The translations under genes were made by a program, and so were the position numbers. DNA of 64,000 bases, taken from assembly GCA_039592335.1 (NCBI GenBank), contig JBDHBX010000016.1:1-64000 (forward strand), written 5' to 3'. How positions within the stretch are numbered: position 1 is the stretch's first letter; every line of letters starts with the position of its first letter. Under the pieces are notes generated by a model. That model searched no databases, was not told the origin of the DNA, and saw nothing but the letters and a program-made list of their open reading frames with translations. Shown here one piece after another: positions 54,136 to 63,144 of this stretch. Origin of the DNA: WVYX01 sp039592335. Its GTDB lineage: Bacteria; Gemmatimonadota; Gemmatimonadetes; Gemmatimonadales; GWC2-71-9.

Positions 54136-54669
54136 TCAACGGTGCCGTGCGGCACGACTGTAGTCGGCGATGGCGTACACCGAAATGGCTGCCGTGGCCC
54201 ACGCCAGGGGCCGCACCAGATCGGAGCCCGCCAGGAACGCTAGCAGAGTGAGCAATTGTCCTACGGTTACCGCCTTGCCGCCCGCTCGAGCGGGAAGCGT
54301 GGTGGGGCGCCGCAGCATCCAGACCACCAGAAACGCCACGAGGGCCACGATATCGCGGAGCAGCACACCGAGGATCTCCCACGTGTTCAACAACCCGCCG
54401 CGCATCACCACCACGAAGGCGGCCACGATGAACAGCTTGTCGCAGATGGGATCCAGGACCACTCCCAGACGGGAGCCGCCGATGCGGCGAGCCCAGATCC
54501 CGTCGAAGAAGTCGCTCACGGCGGCCAGCGCGAGAATGACGAGCCGGGCCGCGGCGGACTCCAGGAGCACGAACGCCACGGCGAGTGGAATCCGCAGCGC
54601 CGTGAGAAGATCGGGCGCCTGAACCAGGGGTCTTGGTTGCCGCCCCTCCGCTACGCCGGTAGCTTGCAT
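54136..54669 (-). CDS. CDP-alcohol phosphatidyltransferase (PgsA-like)
   Basis: The 177-residue product has six membrane helices and the CDP-OH-P motif in SDFFDGIWAR then GVVLDPICDKL (D-x2-D-G-x2-A-R, then G-x3-D-x3-D). The spacer between AR and G is one residue shorter than in typical PgsA. It would make a phosphatidyl headgroup, possibly phosphatidylglycerol phosphate. The start is 33 bases from the divergent cyclic-nucleotide gene. Confidence 0.82.
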   Translation of the reverse strand: MQATGVAEGRQPRPLVQAPDLLTALRIPLAVAFVLLESAAARLVILALAAVSDFFDGIWARRIGGSRLGVVLDPICDKLFIVAAFVVVMRGGLLNTWEILGVLLRDIVALVAFLVVWMLRRPTTLPARAGGKAVTVGQLLTLLAFLAGSDLVRPLAWATAAISVYAIADYSRAARHR

Positions 54670-54702
54670 TTCACCGGGCCGTGTACGGCTATGGGAGGCC
54701 GT

Positions 54703-55161
54703 GTGGACGTCGCGCTCATCAGGCAATCCGCCATCTTTGCCGATCTCGACGAGCAGGAGCTCGAGCGGGTCGGCGAGATCTGCAAGGAACAACAGTTTCA
54801 GTCCGCCCAGACCGTCTTCAAGGAAGGCGACCCGGGTAATCGGCTGTACATCATCGCCGAGGGCGAGGTCCGCATCTCGCGACAGGTTCCGGGCTCCGGC
54901 GAGGAAGCCCTCACCGTCCTCAAGCAGGGTTCCTGTTTCGGCGAGATGGCCGTATTCGACCGCTCGGACCGATCTACGGACGCCATCGCGAACAAGGACT
55001 CCCGCCTCATCACTATCACCAGATCCGACTTCGAGATGCTGCTCGATTTCGACCGCGATCTGGCCTACAAGGTGCTCTGGTCGATAGTGCGCATGCTGAG
55101 CGAGCGTCTGCGCGTCACCAACGACAATCTGCGCTCGTTCTTGGCGATGTCGATGTTCTAG
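54703..55161 (+). CDS. Cyclic-nucleotide-binding domain protein without DNA-binding domain
   Basis: The 152-residue protein is a single cNMP-binding beta-roll: 'VFKEGDPGNRLYIIAEGEVRIS' pattern, phosphate-binding cassette FGEMAVFDRSDRSTDA, then a helical C-terminus. No helix-turn-helix is present, unlike Crp. The GTG at 54703 has GGAGG four bases upstream; an ATG 12 bases earlier would place that site inside the gene. The target is unknown. Confidence 0.82.
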   Translation: MDVALIRQSAIFADLDEQELERVGEICKEQQFQSAQTVFKEGDPGNRLYIIAEGEVRISRQVPGSGEEALTVLKQGSCFGEMAVFDRSDRSTDAIANKDSRLITITRSDFEMLLDFDRDLAYKVLWSIVRMLSERLRVTNDNLRSFLAMSMF

Positions 55162-57749
55162 CTGCCCCCTCGGACGACATACTCGGCCCGCCGCTCCTCG
55201 CGGAACACGTCACCGGCCACCCGGATCACATCCTCCACCCTCACGGCCCGCAGCCTCGCCGCGGTCTCGTGGAGTTCGGCGATGGCATCGTACACCCAGG
55301 CCTCCAGGATCTCGCCGGCCACCGCCCGTCCACTCTGCTGCCGCACCTCGACCAGCCCGGCCGCATAGTTTCGGGCCCGCTCGAGCTCGTCCACTGAGGG
55401 CGGCTCCGTGACGACGCGCTCGAGCTCGGCCAGCATCGCCTCCCGAGCCTCCGTTTCCCGGTCGGGGGATGTGGCAATGTAGCTCAGCACTGCGCCCGCC
55501 CGGCGCGCAAGCCACGGCGCGACCGCGACCGTGTACGCCAGCGAACGCTTTTCCCGCAGCTCGTCGAACAGGCGCCCGGCGAGCCCGCTGAGCAGCGCCG
55601 CCACCACCGTGATGGGGTACCGGTCGGCCGAGGCGAAGGGGGCGGCCGGGAAGGCCATGGCCAGGGCACTCTGCTCCTTGCGCCGGCCCTCGTGCGCCCG
55701 CCCCGCAGCCCACACCGGAGCGCCAGCTTCATCGCGGCGGGACTCCTGCGCGGGCCACGCCGCCAGGGGTGCAAGCGCCGCGTGCAGCTCCTCGGCCTCC
55801 AGATCGCCCACCGCGACGACCACCGCGCGTCGCCCGGCGACGCGTCCCGCCCACTCACGCACCAGCCCTGCATCGAGCGCCGTGACCACGTCCGGTTCCC
55901 CCAACGCCGGCAGCCCATACGCATCACCGGGAAACGCCTGTCCCAGCGCCCGCTGCAAGGGATGGCGGAACATGTCGTCCCAGACCCGGCGCGCATCGCT
56001 CGCCTGCAGGGTCCGCTCCACCTCCACATCCTCGCTGCGCAGCTCGGGCTCGAGCGCCACCATCCGCAGCAGCTCCGCCGCGTCGCGCACGGCGCCGACC
56101 CGCACGGTCATCCCCCAACCGATCGTCTCCGCTCCGACGCTCGGGGCGAGCCCGCCGCCCAGCATCTCCGCCGCCTGCGCCAGCTCCTCGGCGGCGAGTC
56201 CACCGGCGCCGCGCAGGGCACTCCGAGCCAGCAGCCAGGAGATGCCCGCGTTCGCGTCCGTCTCCTGAGTCGTGACCCCGGGGACGTGAACCAGCACCGT
56301 GACCAGGCCCGCCCCGCGCTTGGACCGTGCCAGCACGTCCGCGCCGGGATACGAGCGGTGCACCACGCCGGCCGCGTAGCACGTCGGCTCTCCGAGGAGG
56401 GGTGGTGCCTGCCGACCGGCAACGGCAGGGGGCGCAACCGCGGCCACGTCCACCTGGGTCGCGCCGTCCGCAGGCGGCCAGGCACCTTCGAAGCGGGTGG
56501 TCCCGCCCTCCGGCAGGTAGAAGAACCCGGAGGCCGCGGTGGGATCGAGGTACTGCTCGGCCACGCGCCGGACCTCGTCGGCTGTCACCGCCATGTCCGA
56601 TCGGTAGAGCTCGTCGGCGAGACGGTAATCACCCAGCGCCTCGGCCTCGCACAGAACTGAGGCGCGCCCGTCCATCGACTCGAAGCGTCGTGCCCACTGG
56701 GTAGCGACCAGTGCCTTGGCCCGCTCGACCTCCGCGACAGCCGGCGCGTCGCCGCGCAGCGCCTGGACCAACTCCAGGCTCCGTTCCAACGCCACGTCCA
56801 GACGGGCCTGCTCTCCCTCCAGTCCGAGCTCGAACACGCCGACCTCGGTCGGCGTGTAGTGGCCCGCCCCGGCACTGGCTGCGAGCCCCGGCGTGCGCAC
56901 GGCCCGGGAGAGCCGCGAGCCCCGCCCCGTTCCCAGGATCGTCGCCACCATGTCGAGGGCGGCTGCGTCCGGATGGAGCGTCCCCACGGTGCGCCATCCG
57001 ACATTGGCCAGCGGACGCTCCACGTCTCCGCGCTCGACCCGCAGCGCGGCTGGCGCCTCACCGGACTCGAGGGGTGAGCCTTCGACCGGCGCCGCAGACC
57101 GCTCCCACGATCCGTAGAGGTCCGTGGCCAGCCGCAGCGCGTGGTCCACGTCCACATCCCCGGCAATACCCACGATCACCCGCCCGGGCGTGTAGCGGCT
57201 CGTGTAGTACGCCCGGACGTCGTCCCGAGTCAGGCGCCGCAGACCCTCTTCGGTCCCGATGCGCCAGCGCCGCATCCGATGCACCTGGAACAGGAGTGCG
57301 TACAGACCTTCCGTGGCCACCGCGCCGGGCGTGTCCAGCTTCCGCTTCGCCTCCTGGATGATGACCTCGAGCTCCCGTCCCAACTCATCGCCATCGAGGG
57401 CGGAGTGCATCAGCGCGTCGGCCTGCACGTCCAACGCACGCTCGAGCCCCCCTGCGGCCGACGGCAGCACCGTGTAGTAGACCGTCTTGTCGTAGATGGT
57501 CCCGGCGTTGATGTAGCCGCCCACGAGTTGCGTCTCTCGGGCGATGTCACCCGGTTTCCGCCGTGCGGTGCCCTTGAAGTACATGTGCTCCAGCACGTGG
57601 GCGATCCCGGCCCACTCGTCGGGCTCGTCGAAGTAGCCGGCCTTCACGTGAGTGACCACGGCCACGACTGGTGCCGAGCCGTCGCGCTGCAGCAGGAGGG
57701 TGAGCCCGTTGGGCAATACCAGCTTCGCAACGTCGTCGGTCCACGCCAT
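55158..57749 (-). CDS. M16-family zinc metallopeptidase (two-domain)
   Basis: This 863-residue pitrilysin/insulinase-type protein has the inverted zinc motif His51-x2-Glu54-His55 and the distal Glu region ELEVIIQEAKRK. The second half is an inactive M16 C-terminal domain pair. It lacks an evident signal peptide. Its stop overlaps the end of the cyclic-nucleotide gene on the other strand. It probably degrades peptides in the cytoplasm or periplasm. Confidence 0.9.
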   Translation of the reverse strand: MAWTDDVAKLVLPNGLTLLLQRDGSAPVVAVVTHVKAGYFDEPDEWAGIAHVLEHMYFKGTARRKPGDIARETQLVGGYINAGTIYDKTVYYTVLPSAAGGLERALDVQADALMHSALDGDELGRELEVIIQEAKRKLDTPGAVATEGLYALLFQVHRMRRWRIGTEEGLRRLTRDDVRAYYTSRYTPGRVIVGIAGDVDVDHALRLATDLYGSWERSAAPVEGSPLESGEAPAALRVERGDVERPLANVGWRTVGTLHPDAAALDMVATILGTGRGSRLSRAVRTPGLAASAGAGHYTPTEVGVFELGLEGEQARLDVALERSLELVQALRGDAPAVAEVERAKALVATQWARRFESMDGRASVLCEAEALGDYRLADELYRSDMAVTADEVRRVAEQYLDPTAASGFFYLPEGGTTRFEGAWPPADGATQVDVAAVAPPAVAGRQAPPLLGEPTCYAAGVVHRSYPGADVLARSKRGAGLVTVLVHVPGVTTQETDANAGISWLLARSALRGAGGLAAEELAQAAEMLGGGLAPSVGAETIGWGMTVRVGAVRDAAELLRMVALEPELRSEDVEVERTLQASDARRVWDDMFRHPLQRALGQAFPGDAYGLPALGEPDVVTALDAGLVREWAGRVAGRRAVVVAVGDLEAEELHAALAPLAAWPAQESRRDEAGAPVWAAGRAHEGRRKEQSALAMAFPAAPFASADRYPITVVAALLSGLAGRLFDELREKRSLAYTVAVAPWLARRAGAVLSYIATSPDRETEAREAMLAELERVVTEPPSVDELERARNYAAGLVEVRQQSGRAVAGEILEAWVYDAIAELHETAARLRAVRVEDVIRVAGDVFREERRAEYVVRGGS

Positions 57750-57779
57750 GGCGGCTACACGGATCGGGGTAGAATACCG

Positions 57780-57810
57780 AACACCTCACCCTCGCCGCGG
57801 GTGAGGTGTT
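57780..57810. terminator. Hairpin between the TPR and M16 genes
   Basis: A perfect 12-bp stem (57780-57791 with 57799-57810, loop of 7) lies after the TPR gene and before the M16 gene, both on the minus strand. The T tract is poor (TTCGGTATTCT). Confidence 0.5.
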
Positions 57811-57841
57811 GTGATGATACGGCCGCCCGACGAGGGCCGGC

Positions 57842-58954
57842 TCAGCGCAGGATCTTGAGGAGCCCCGCTACCGCAGCACCTTGCACGAAGCTCTCCACGT
57901 CCGTCACCGGGACGATCACTCCCGTCTCGAGGCGACTCCGCTGCGCCACCCGCTCCATGTACTGACTGAGAGACGCGCCGACTCCGTCCCGGTCGTCCAT
58001 CTTCATCTGGAATACGATCTCTTCCCAAGAGCCTGCGTAGGTCACCCCGGAGGCGGTCTTCACCCGGTGATCCGTCTGAGGCCGGCGCTGCATGCCTTGG
58101 AGCTCCTGCAACAGCGTGCCGAAGAGCTCCAGCTGGCGGGGGTCGCGGATCGTACCGTCGGGCTGGATCGCAGCGATCTCGGCAAGCAGCCGGTCCACGG
58201 GGTCCTGCTCGCTGACCAGCTCGCCCAGACGCCGCTGCCATGGCGCAAGCTCGGGGTCGCCGCCGGGGAGCCGGTAGATGGACTTCTTGAGCTCGATGGT
58301 CCTCCACAGTGCAAGTTCGTCGAAGTGCTCCGTGGGATCGGTCTGCTCAAAGTGGAACAGGCAGGCCTCGTACTCACCGCGGTCGTACAACAGGTTGCCG
58401 AGGTAGACGCGAGCTTCCGTGTGGGTCTCGTCCAGGTCCAGCGCACGCCGCAGCCAGTAGAGCGCGGCGTCCTCGTCCCCCAGCCGGTGCGCCGCGTAGC
58501 CGAGACACGCGGCAGCCTCGGAGGACGCGGCATGGTGCTCGACGGCAATCTCGAAGAACCCCCGGGCATGCCGCAGCATGCCCTCCCGAAAGAGCGCCCG
58601 CCCGATCTGCAACATGAGATCGTGATCCTCGCGAAAGCCGAGGGACAGCACCCGGTCGAAACACTGCAGCGCCCGGCCGCGCTCGCCGAGCTTGAGGAGC
58701 GATTCCCCCAGCCCCGCGAGTCCTTCCTCGTTATTCGGGTCGAGTGCGAGCGCCCGCTCGAATCCCTCCCTGGCCCAGGCGTACTCCTCTACGGCGAGCT
58801 GCGCGTAGGCAAGCCCGACATGCAGCTCCGGAGCGTTGGGATACGACGTGAGGCCTGCTCGCAACTCCGCAATGGCCAGTTCATAGAGGCCTTGGTTGTA
58901 GAGTTGATGAGCACGTTCCGCATAGTCGTCCGAGCTGAGGAAGGGGTCCGACAT
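57842..58954 (-). CDS. TPR-repeat protein
   Basis: The 370-residue soluble protein has about five to six TPRs (residues 10-215) with typical 'ELAIAELRAGLTSYPNAPELHVGL' and 'ALYWLRRALDLDETHTEARVYLG' spacing. The C-terminal 150 residues are of unknown fold and contain a GSWEEIVFQMK segment. The ATG at 58954 has GGAGG upstream. It likely acts as a scaffold. Confidence 0.78.
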   Translation of the reverse strand: MSDPFLSSDDYAERAHQLYNQGLYELAIAELRAGLTSYPNAPELHVGLAYAQLAVEEYAWAREGFERALALDPNNEEGLAGLGESLLKLGERGRALQCFDRVLSLGFREDHDLMLQIGRALFREGMLRHARGFFEIAVEHHAASSEAAACLGYAAHRLGDEDAALYWLRRALDLDETHTEARVYLGNLLYDRGEYEACLFHFEQTDPTEHFDELALWRTIELKKSIYRLPGGDPELAPWQRRLGELVSEQDPVDRLLAEIAAIQPDGTIRDPRQLELFGTLLQELQGMQRRPQTDHRVKTASGVTYAGSWEEIVFQMKMDDRDGVGASLSQYMERVAQRSRLETGVIVPVTDVESFVQGAAVAGLLKILR

Positions 58955-58992
58955 CCGCCGGGCCTCCGGTGGAGGGTTGGGCAACAATATAA

Positions 58993-59029
58993 CGCAACCG
59001 CAAATCGCACAAGCGGTTGCGCGGTTGCG
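58993..59029. repeat. Tandem GCGGTTGC units with inverted copy
   Basis: GCGGTTGC is repeated head-to-tail at 59013-59020 and 59021-59028, and the inverse CGCAACCGC lies at 58993-59001. It is just upstream of the TPR gene (minus strand), a possible operator or structured leader. Confidence 0.4.
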
Positions 59030-59036
59030 GGATACG

Positions 59037-59101
59037 CAAAACGGCCCGCAGTCGGCGTTGCCGGCGGTGCTCGAACGACCACCGGTTCCGATTGCGGGCC
59101 G
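59037..59101 (-). terminator. Long-hairpin terminator after the NTF2-like gene
   Basis: An outer stem of 9 bp (59042-59050 with 59093-59101) with further internal pairing is followed on the minus strand by TTTTGCG. It lies just past the NTF2-like gene stop at 59123. Confidence 0.6.
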
Positions 59102-59122
59102 CCCACGGCGGACCGGGCGTAG

Positions 59123-59605
59123 CTAATTCTGCGCCAAGCGGATCGCGAGCTGCTGCAGATAGATCTTCCAGACGCCGTCCTCCAGATCCTTCCTCCAGAC
59201 AAGCGTCCCGTGGCCGGCCTCGACGATCCGGCCGCCGATGCGCACCACATCGGTGGAGTGGGAAAACGTCGCCAGGGCATACGTCGGACTCAGGATCTCT
59301 ACGTTGGGATCCGTCATCACGAAGTTCATGTACTGGATCGACCCGTAGAACTGGCGCCACGTCTCACCCATCTGCTCCGGTCCCAGGCTGCGTTGCCCGT
59401 TGGGCCACATGATTCTCGCGGTGGGCGCGTCATAGTACATGCCGACGAGGCTGTCCAGCTTGGCGTTGTTCAGGACACTGACCCACGTGGCCAGCCGTCC
59501 CTCGACCGCCTGCTGCTCCCTCATGCGCTCCCGCTGTGTCAGCTCGGGCGAGCAGGCAACGAATGCCGCACAGACGAGCACAAGGATCAGTTTCGACCGC
59601 ACCAT
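59123..59605 (-). CDS. NTF2/SnoaL-like lipoprotein
   Basis: This 160-residue protein has a lipoprotein signal (lipobox FVACS, about 14-18) and a cone-shaped NTF2-like fold of the DUF4440/SnoaL type ('YYDAPTARIMWPNG', 'GHGTLVWRKDLEDGVWKIYLQQL'). Such domains bind small ligands or act as enzymes; no catalytic residues can be named. GGGAG lies upstream of the ATG. Confidence 0.75.
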   Translation of the reverse strand: MVRSKLILVLVCAAFVACSPELTQRERMREQQAVEGRLATWVSVLNNAKLDSLVGMYYDAPTARIMWPNGQRSLGPEQMGETWRQFYGSIQYMNFVMTDPNVEILSPTYALATFSHSTDVVRIGGRIVEAGHGTLVWRKDLEDGVWKIYLQQLAIRLAQN

Positions 59606-59738
59606 AGATCCACTCCCTTGTTCGATCCGTTGCGTGTGCTTTCCGCCCTATAAGCTATGGCACGGCCCACTTGCGTCAATGTGAACCGGGGCGTAGCGTA
59701 TCTCGCCACTTCGCACCATCCACTACACCGAGTTGCAC

Positions 59739-59855
59739 ATGACCAGTTCTCGCTCTTCACTCGCGATCGCCCTGCGACAAGGGATCGGCGTCGTGGATGT
59801 ACGCGCGGAACGAGCGCGGCATTCCCCCGGGGATGTGGTAGCGCCCACGCAGTAG
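59739..59855 (+). pseudogene. Short remnant resembling the start of the next gene
   Basis: A 38-codon frame starts MTSSRSSLAIALRQG. A 25-base stretch inside it matches the 5' end of the gene at 60090 with three mismatches (SSLAIAL versus SSLALAL). The similarity ends soon after. It may be a partial duplication left from a tandem copy; a chance match is not excluded. The rest of the spacer (59606-59738 and 59856-60089) holds only hairpins (for example 59894-59901 with 59916-59923) and no further gene. Confidence 0.35.
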
Positions 59856-60089
59856 ACTCGAGGGCAGCCGCCGACAGGCGGCAGGCTCCGCGTGGCGGTG
59901 GGATGGGTGGACGGTCCACCGCCGATGGACGATGACCAGAGACGCCACGCCGTTGCCCGCACTCGATTGCAGCCCGACCGCCGCCTCCGCACGGTGGGGA
60001 CGGCTCATTGCACCCAGCCCAGTGGCCCTTCCAGGAGGCAGAGCAACCGCTCGCCCCTTGTTTCTCTTCCATGCCAAACGGTACTGCCC

Positions 60090-60710
60090 ATGAATGAGAC
60101 AACCCGTTCTTCGCTCGCGCTCGCCCTGCAGGACTACCGGGGACCACGGCCGGGGATCGCCATTACGATCGCGGGGGTAGCGCTCCTCGCGGCGATCGCC
60201 GTGGGCGCACTCCTGTTCGTGATGCTCGGCAAGACCGCGGCGGCTATCGACGAGGGACGCAGCACGATCCGCGCCCTGCACTCGTACAACGCCGCCCTGG
60301 AAGTCTGGCGCAAGATGGCGACCATGCCCGAGTCTGAGTTCCGCTTCCCGGAGCAGGCTCGCGTACGGGACAGCATTGCGGCGGCGCTTCGAGGCGAGCT
60401 TGTGAGTTTCCAGGAGGAAGTCACAGATTCAGTAGACAAGCGGCTCGTGGGCCAGGTCCTGGAGGACCTCAACCTCACGACCGAGGCAGACAGTTGGGGA
60501 CCCGAACTCGGGGCGCGCGGCCGCGCAGCCATGATCGTGCTCACGGCCCGCCAGGACTCGGCGATGTTTCGGGCGGCCGCCCGCTACCAGCAGTCGCAGC
60601 TCGCCGCGGCGCTCGTGGTGGGCTTCGGGATCCTCGCGGCCGGCGTGCTGATCATCCCGATGTCGTGGCTGTATGTGCGGTACAAGCAGGGGCAGCCGCC
60701 GGAACTCTGA
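60090..60710 (+). CDS. Two-helix membrane protein with extracytoplasmic helical domain
   Basis: The 206-residue product has a membrane helix at about 25-47, an extracytoplasmic helical domain (about 50-165) and a second membrane helix (about 172-195), ending in a basic tail. The plan is that of a four-helix-bundle sensor domain cut from a chemoreceptor or kinase. No output domain follows. Function unknown. Confidence 0.65.
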   Translation: MNETTRSSLALALQDYRGPRPGIAITIAGVALLAAIAVGALLFVMLGKTAAAIDEGRSTIRALHSYNAALEVWRKMATMPESEFRFPEQARVRDSIAAALRGELVSFQEEVTDSVDKRLVGQVLEDLNLTTEADSWGPELGARGRAAMIVLTARQDSAMFRAAARYQQSQLAAALVVGFGILAAGVLIIPMSWLYVRYKQGQPPEL

Positions 60711-60855
60711 GCCCCGGCTGCCGAGGGCGGCGGCGCGCTGGGTGGGGAACGTCGCGGGGTACACGTAACTACTTCTTCGGCGTCGCTGCCGCGGGACGGG
60801 ACGGGAATGAGAGTGTGGTGGTGTTCCCGCGCCGGGCGCGTCGCGGAGAGGACTG

Positions 60856-62073
60856 TTGAGCCGGCTCACCAGCTACCAGAAACGGCTGTTCGTCTTCCTC
60901 AGCGTCGCGACCTTCTTCGAAGGTTACGACTTCATGGCGCTGAGTCAGATCCTGCCCAATCTCCGGGCGGACATGGCGCTGTCGGAGGCCCAGGGCGGGC
61001 TGCTGGGATCGGTCATCAGTCTCGGCACCGTGCTGGCCTTCGTGCTCGTGCGGCTGGCGGACCGCTGGGGCCGCCGCCGGGTGCTGGCGATTACCATCCT
61101 CGGCTACGCCACCTTCACCTTCTTCACGGGGCTCTCCCGCACCCCCTACGACTTCGCCCTATACCAGTTCGTGGCCCGGGTATTCCTCATCGCCGAGTGG
61201 GCACTCAGCATGGTGATCGCCGCAGAGGAGTACCCCGCCGAGAAGCGTGGCTTCGTCATCGGTGTGATCCAGGCCAGCAACTCGCTGGGCTCGATCACTT
61301 GCGCGGCGATCGCGCCGTTCCTGCTCCAGACATCGCCCGGCTGGCGCACGGTCTACTTCGTGGGCGTTCTCCCCCTGCTCCTCCTGGCGTACGCGCGCCG
61401 CGGCCTCAAGGAGACGAGCCGCTACGTCGAGTACGCCGCGGCCCGAAAGGAGACCAGGCACAGCCTCTTCGCGATCCTGCGCAGCCCCTACCGCATACGG
61501 GTGCTCCAGATGGCCCTCATTTGGGGGCTGACCTACATCTGCACCAACACCGCCGTGTTGTTCTGGAAGGAATTCGCGGTGGGACAGCGCGGCTTCACCG
61601 ATGGCGAGGTCGGCAAGGCCGTGGCGATCGCGTCGATCGGGGCACTGCCGTTCGTGTTCTTCATCGGGAAGCTGCTGGATTCCTGGGGGCGTCGCAGAGG
61701 TGCGGTGTTCATCTATAGTGTGTGCGCCGTGTTCGTGGTGCTGGCCTACCAGCTCCACGGCTTCTGGGCCCTGACCTTCTGCCTCGCGGCGGCGATCTTC
61801 GCGGCCATCGCGCTGCTGGCATTGCTGAACACGTATACCACCGAGCTGTTCCCCACGGAGATGCGGGCCGACGCGTTCGCGTGGTCGAACAACCTGCTCG
61901 GCAGGATCGGTTACGTCATCGCGCCGGGGATCGTGGGTTGGGCGGCGGGATACATGGGCTGGGGCAACGCCGTATCCCTCACGGCCATTGCGGTCATAGC
62001 GGCGCTCATCCTGATCCTGGCGCTGCTGCCGGAAACCTCCCGGAAGGAGCTGGAGGAAACCGCGCAGCTCTAA
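60856..62073 (+). CDS. MFS transporter
   Basis: This 405-residue transporter has 12 membrane helices. The loop 2-3 motif ADRWGRRR and the second-half LLDSWGRRRG are typical of the MFS sugar/aromatic-acid group, and 'YTTELFPTEMRADAFAWSNN' is characteristic of MHS/SP members. The start is TTG at 60856, preceded by GGAGAGGAC. Substrate unknown. It lies before the kinase genes. Confidence 0.85.
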   Translation: MSRLTSYQKRLFVFLSVATFFEGYDFMALSQILPNLRADMALSEAQGGLLGSVISLGTVLAFVLVRLADRWGRRRVLAITILGYATFTFFTGLSRTPYDFALYQFVARVFLIAEWALSMVIAAEEYPAEKRGFVIGVIQASNSLGSITCAAIAPFLLQTSPGWRTVYFVGVLPLLLLAYARRGLKETSRYVEYAAARKETRHSLFAILRSPYRIRVLQMALIWGLTYICTNTAVLFWKEFAVGQRGFTDGEVGKAVAIASIGALPFVFFIGKLLDSWGRRRGAVFIYSVCAVFVVLAYQLHGFWALTFCLAAAIFAAIALLALLNTYTTELFPTEMRADAFAWSNNLLGRIGYVIAPGIVGWAAGYMGWGNAVSLTAIAVIAALILILALLPETSRKELEETAQL

Positions 62074-62135
62074 CTCTGGTTTGGCGGGAGAGGGATGGCT
62101 ATCGTGGGAGACCCCGACAGCGGAGGGAACCGGTC

Positions 62136-62969
62136 GTGGCGGTGAAGCTCGAGTTCGTTCAGGAGGCTCTCGCCGGCAAGTACGAGATCGAGCGCTCCAT
62201 TGGGAAGGGCGGCATGGCCACCGTCTTTCTCGGCCACGAGGTGGGGAGCGACCGCCCGCTGGCCATCAAGGTGCTCCGCCCGGAGTTTGCCGCCACGATC
62301 GTGGGGGACCGGTTCCGCCGCGAGATCGAGATCCTGACGGACCTCCAGCACCGCAACATCCTGCCGCTCCACTCCTCGGGCATCGCCGGGGCCCTCGTGT
62401 ACTACGTGATGCCGCTTGCGGTGGCGGGCTCATTGCGACCGAGAATCGAGCGGGAGGGGCGGCTCAGGTTCGACCAGACCCTCGACTTCACCCGCCAGGT
62501 TGCGCAGGGCCTCGACCATGCCCACGCCCACGACATCATCCACCGCGACATCAAGCCCGAGAACATCATGTTCCACGAGGGCCGCGCGGTCATATGTGAC
62601 TTCGGAGTGGCGCGCGCACTCGTGCGGGCAGGGGGCGAGAGCCTCTCGACCAGTGGCCTCGTAGTGGGAACGCCCGCCTACATGAGCCCGGAGCAGGCAC
62701 GCGGCAAGACGGAACTCGACCTCCACACCGACATCTACTCGCTGGCTTGCGTGGTCTTCGAGATGCTCAGCGGGGAGACCCCCTTCACCGGTCGCACGGC
62801 CCAGTCCATCATGGCCAAGCAGGTGAAGGAGAACCCGCCCCGGCTCCGGGTGGTCCGGCAGGATCTCCCGGAGCACGTCGAGGATGCCATGCAGACCGCT
62901 CTTCAGAAGAGCCCCGCTGACCGGCAGTCGAGTGCGGGGGAGTTTGCGGCGGAATTGGGGGGCGAGTAG
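62136..62969 (+). CDS. Ser/Thr protein kinase (catalytic domain only)
   Basis: The 277-residue protein is a PknB-type kinase domain: glycine loop IGKGGMATVFLG, Lys in LAIKVLRPE, catalytic loop HRDIKPENIM, DFGVAR and SPEQARG in place of APE. No membrane helix or sensor domain is present. The GTG at 62136 has GGAGGG about 9 bases upstream, which sets the start; the frame is open further upstream. It is followed by a second kinase. Confidence 0.88.
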   Translation: MAVKLEFVQEALAGKYEIERSIGKGGMATVFLGHEVGSDRPLAIKVLRPEFAATIVGDRFRREIEILTDLQHRNILPLHSSGIAGALVYYVMPLAVAGSLRPRIEREGRLRFDQTLDFTRQVAQGLDHAHAHDIIHRDIKPENIMFHEGRAVICDFGVARALVRAGGESLSTSGLVVGTPAYMSPEQARGKTELDLHTDIYSLACVVFEMLSGETPFTGRTAQSIMAKQVKENPPRLRVVRQDLPEHVEDAMQTALQKSPADRQSSAGEFAAELGGE

Positions 62970-63144
62970 GAGAGCGCTGATCCTCTAACGCGCGGGCTTC
63001 CTCTTCACTCCAGCAGCATCGGTTGTCTCGGCCGCCACAAAGCTATCCTCCGCCGAGTCGGTTGGTCAGCACGAGCGCCTGGCGCCCCCGCCTCACGCAT
63101 CCTATTGTAATCCTCTCACCGACCCTCTCTCGGAGCCGCGCACG

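Noticed and set aside
59042..59101. Integron attC-like or mobile element end
   Set aside because: The imperfect palindrome lacks the R' (GTTRRRY) and R'' core sites, no integrase is nearby, and T4 after the stem on the minus strand explains it as a terminator.
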